From Desulfobacteraceae bacterium (GTDB lineage: Bacteria; Desulfobacterota; Desulfobacteria; Desulfobacterales; Desulfosarcinaceae), in assembly GCA_027025615.1 (NCBI GenBank), contig JALVQM010000014.1, forward strand, positions 1 through 7,600: DNA of 7,600 nucleotides, in the 5' to 3' direction. The position numbers and the translations under genes were made by a program. The notes beneath the pieces are model-generated. The model was given only the letters and a program-made list of their open reading frames with translations. It did not search any database and had not been told where the DNA came from. Within the stretch, counting starts at the first letter, position 1. Each line of letters begins with the position of its first letter. Positions 7,425-7,600 of the stretch are shown piece by piece.

Positions 7425-7474
7425 CACGAATTTCGGCACAGGTGTACTGGTTGTACACGAGCACGAAATTCGTG
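7425..7474. repeat. Long nested inverted repeat (50 nt, 11-bp perfect outer arms)
   Basis: The outer arms CACGAATTTCG (7425-7435) and CGAAATTCGTG (7464-7474) are perfect complements. Inside them GTGTAC (7442-7447) and GTACAC (7453-7458) pair around TGGTT. Further outward, GATACA (7411-7416) pairs with TGTATC (7497-7502), TTCG (7380-7383) with CGAA (7509-7512), and TGCAGTT (7372-7378) with AACTGCA (7521-7527). The whole 7372-7527 stretch can therefore fold into one interrupted long hairpin. There is no adjacent T-run, so it is not a simple terminator. Its role is unknown. Confidence 0.7.
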
Positions 7475-7590
7475 AATCCCACGCAGTAGATGTGCCTGTA
7501 TCGACGTTCGAATGCCGGATAACTGCATGATTTATGTTACAGTTAGACCAAATCGGAAACAGGAGTCGCAGTAAATTTTACGAGGTTGGA

Positions 7591-7600
7591 ATGTCTGAAA
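7591..7600 (+). CDS. Possible start of a divergent gene, cut by window edge
   Basis: An ATG at 7591 is preceded by GAGG (7582-7585) at a 5-nt spacing, a plausible ribosome binding site on the plus strand. Only Met-Ser-Glu is visible, so neither product nor reality of the gene can be judged. If real, 7079-7590 is a shared divergent promoter region. Confidence 0.3.

Larger units (their letters stand above)
7079..7590. other. Gene-free upstream region, partly AT-rich, with inverted repeats
   Basis: About 510 bp with no convincing gene on either strand. Positions 7100-7370 are AT-rich and would hold the promoter of the minus-strand operon. A plus-strand frame at 7312-7530 is open but resembles no known protein and runs straight through the long inverted repeat at 7425-7474, so I treat it as non-coding. 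A 7-bp inverted pair (GCAGGTA at 7091-7097, TACCTGC at 7161-7167) flanks the promoter candidate and could be an operator, though this is weak. I found no c-di-GMP riboswitch consensus. Confidence 0.5.

Noticed and set aside
7312..7530. 72-codon open frame on the plus strand
   Set aside because: It runs through the long inverted repeat, has no clear ribosome binding site and resembles no known protein. The opposite strand is also open over much of the stretch, as expected of palindromic DNA.
7543..7549. GTTAGAC as the core of an integron attC site
   Set aside because: It matches GTTRRRY, but no RYYYAAC partner was found at the far side of the palindrome, and no integrase or cassette array is visible. 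Kept only as a test in the findings.

Overview
This window reads as a Gram-negative chromosomal segment. The operon encodes a signal-peptide-bearing TolC-type outer-membrane component and an HlyD-type periplasmic adaptor, so the cell has two membranes. The overall look (mid-range GC judged by eye, a TackOD1-type zinc-ribbon regulator, an IS66-like element) suggests a Desulfobacterota/deltaproteobacterial or related environmental lineage. That assignment is inference and of low confidence.

Layout from left to right. Positions 1-547 (minus) hold the 5' part of an IS66-like transposase gene broken by two single-base frameshifts in A-runs and cut by the window edge. Positions 548-813 are a short gap with a possible scrap of a second transposase and no clear terminator. 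Positions 814-7078 are one tightly packed four-gene operon read on the minus strand, so transcription runs from high to low coordinates. In order of transcription it encodes: (1) a TolC-like outer-membrane protein fused at its C-terminus to a GH18-like TIM-barrel domain; (2) an HlyD/Alg44-like membrane-fusion protein; (3) a cytoplasmic protein with a degenerate receiver-like N-terminus, a TackOD1-like zinc-ribbon cluster and a dead GGDEF domain that keeps the RxxD inhibitory site; (4) a membrane-bound processive family 2 glycosyltransferase. Gene junctions are a 4-nt gap, a 4-nt ATGA overlap and a 14-nt overlap. Positions 7079-7590 are a gene-free, partly AT-rich upstream region with a weak promoter candidate and two notable inverted repeats. 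A plus-strand gene may begin at 7591.

Taken together the operon looks like a compact, uncommon synthase-dependent exopolysaccharide system. The glycosyltransferase polymerises and exports a polymer across the inner membrane, the HlyD-like protein bridges the periplasm, and the TolC-like protein forms the outer-membrane exit and carries a glycoside-hydrolase-like domain for trimming or editing. The degenerate GGDEF protein probably acts as a c-di-GMP receptor that switches the synthase on, as PelD or the PilZ domain of Alg44 do in the Pel and alginate systems. The combination of a TackOD1/dead-GGDEF receptor, a TolC exit duct and a TolC-hydrolase fusion does not match the Pel, alginate, Pga or Bcs operons as I know them, and is the main discovery candidate here. 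The polymer's identity cannot be read from the sequence.
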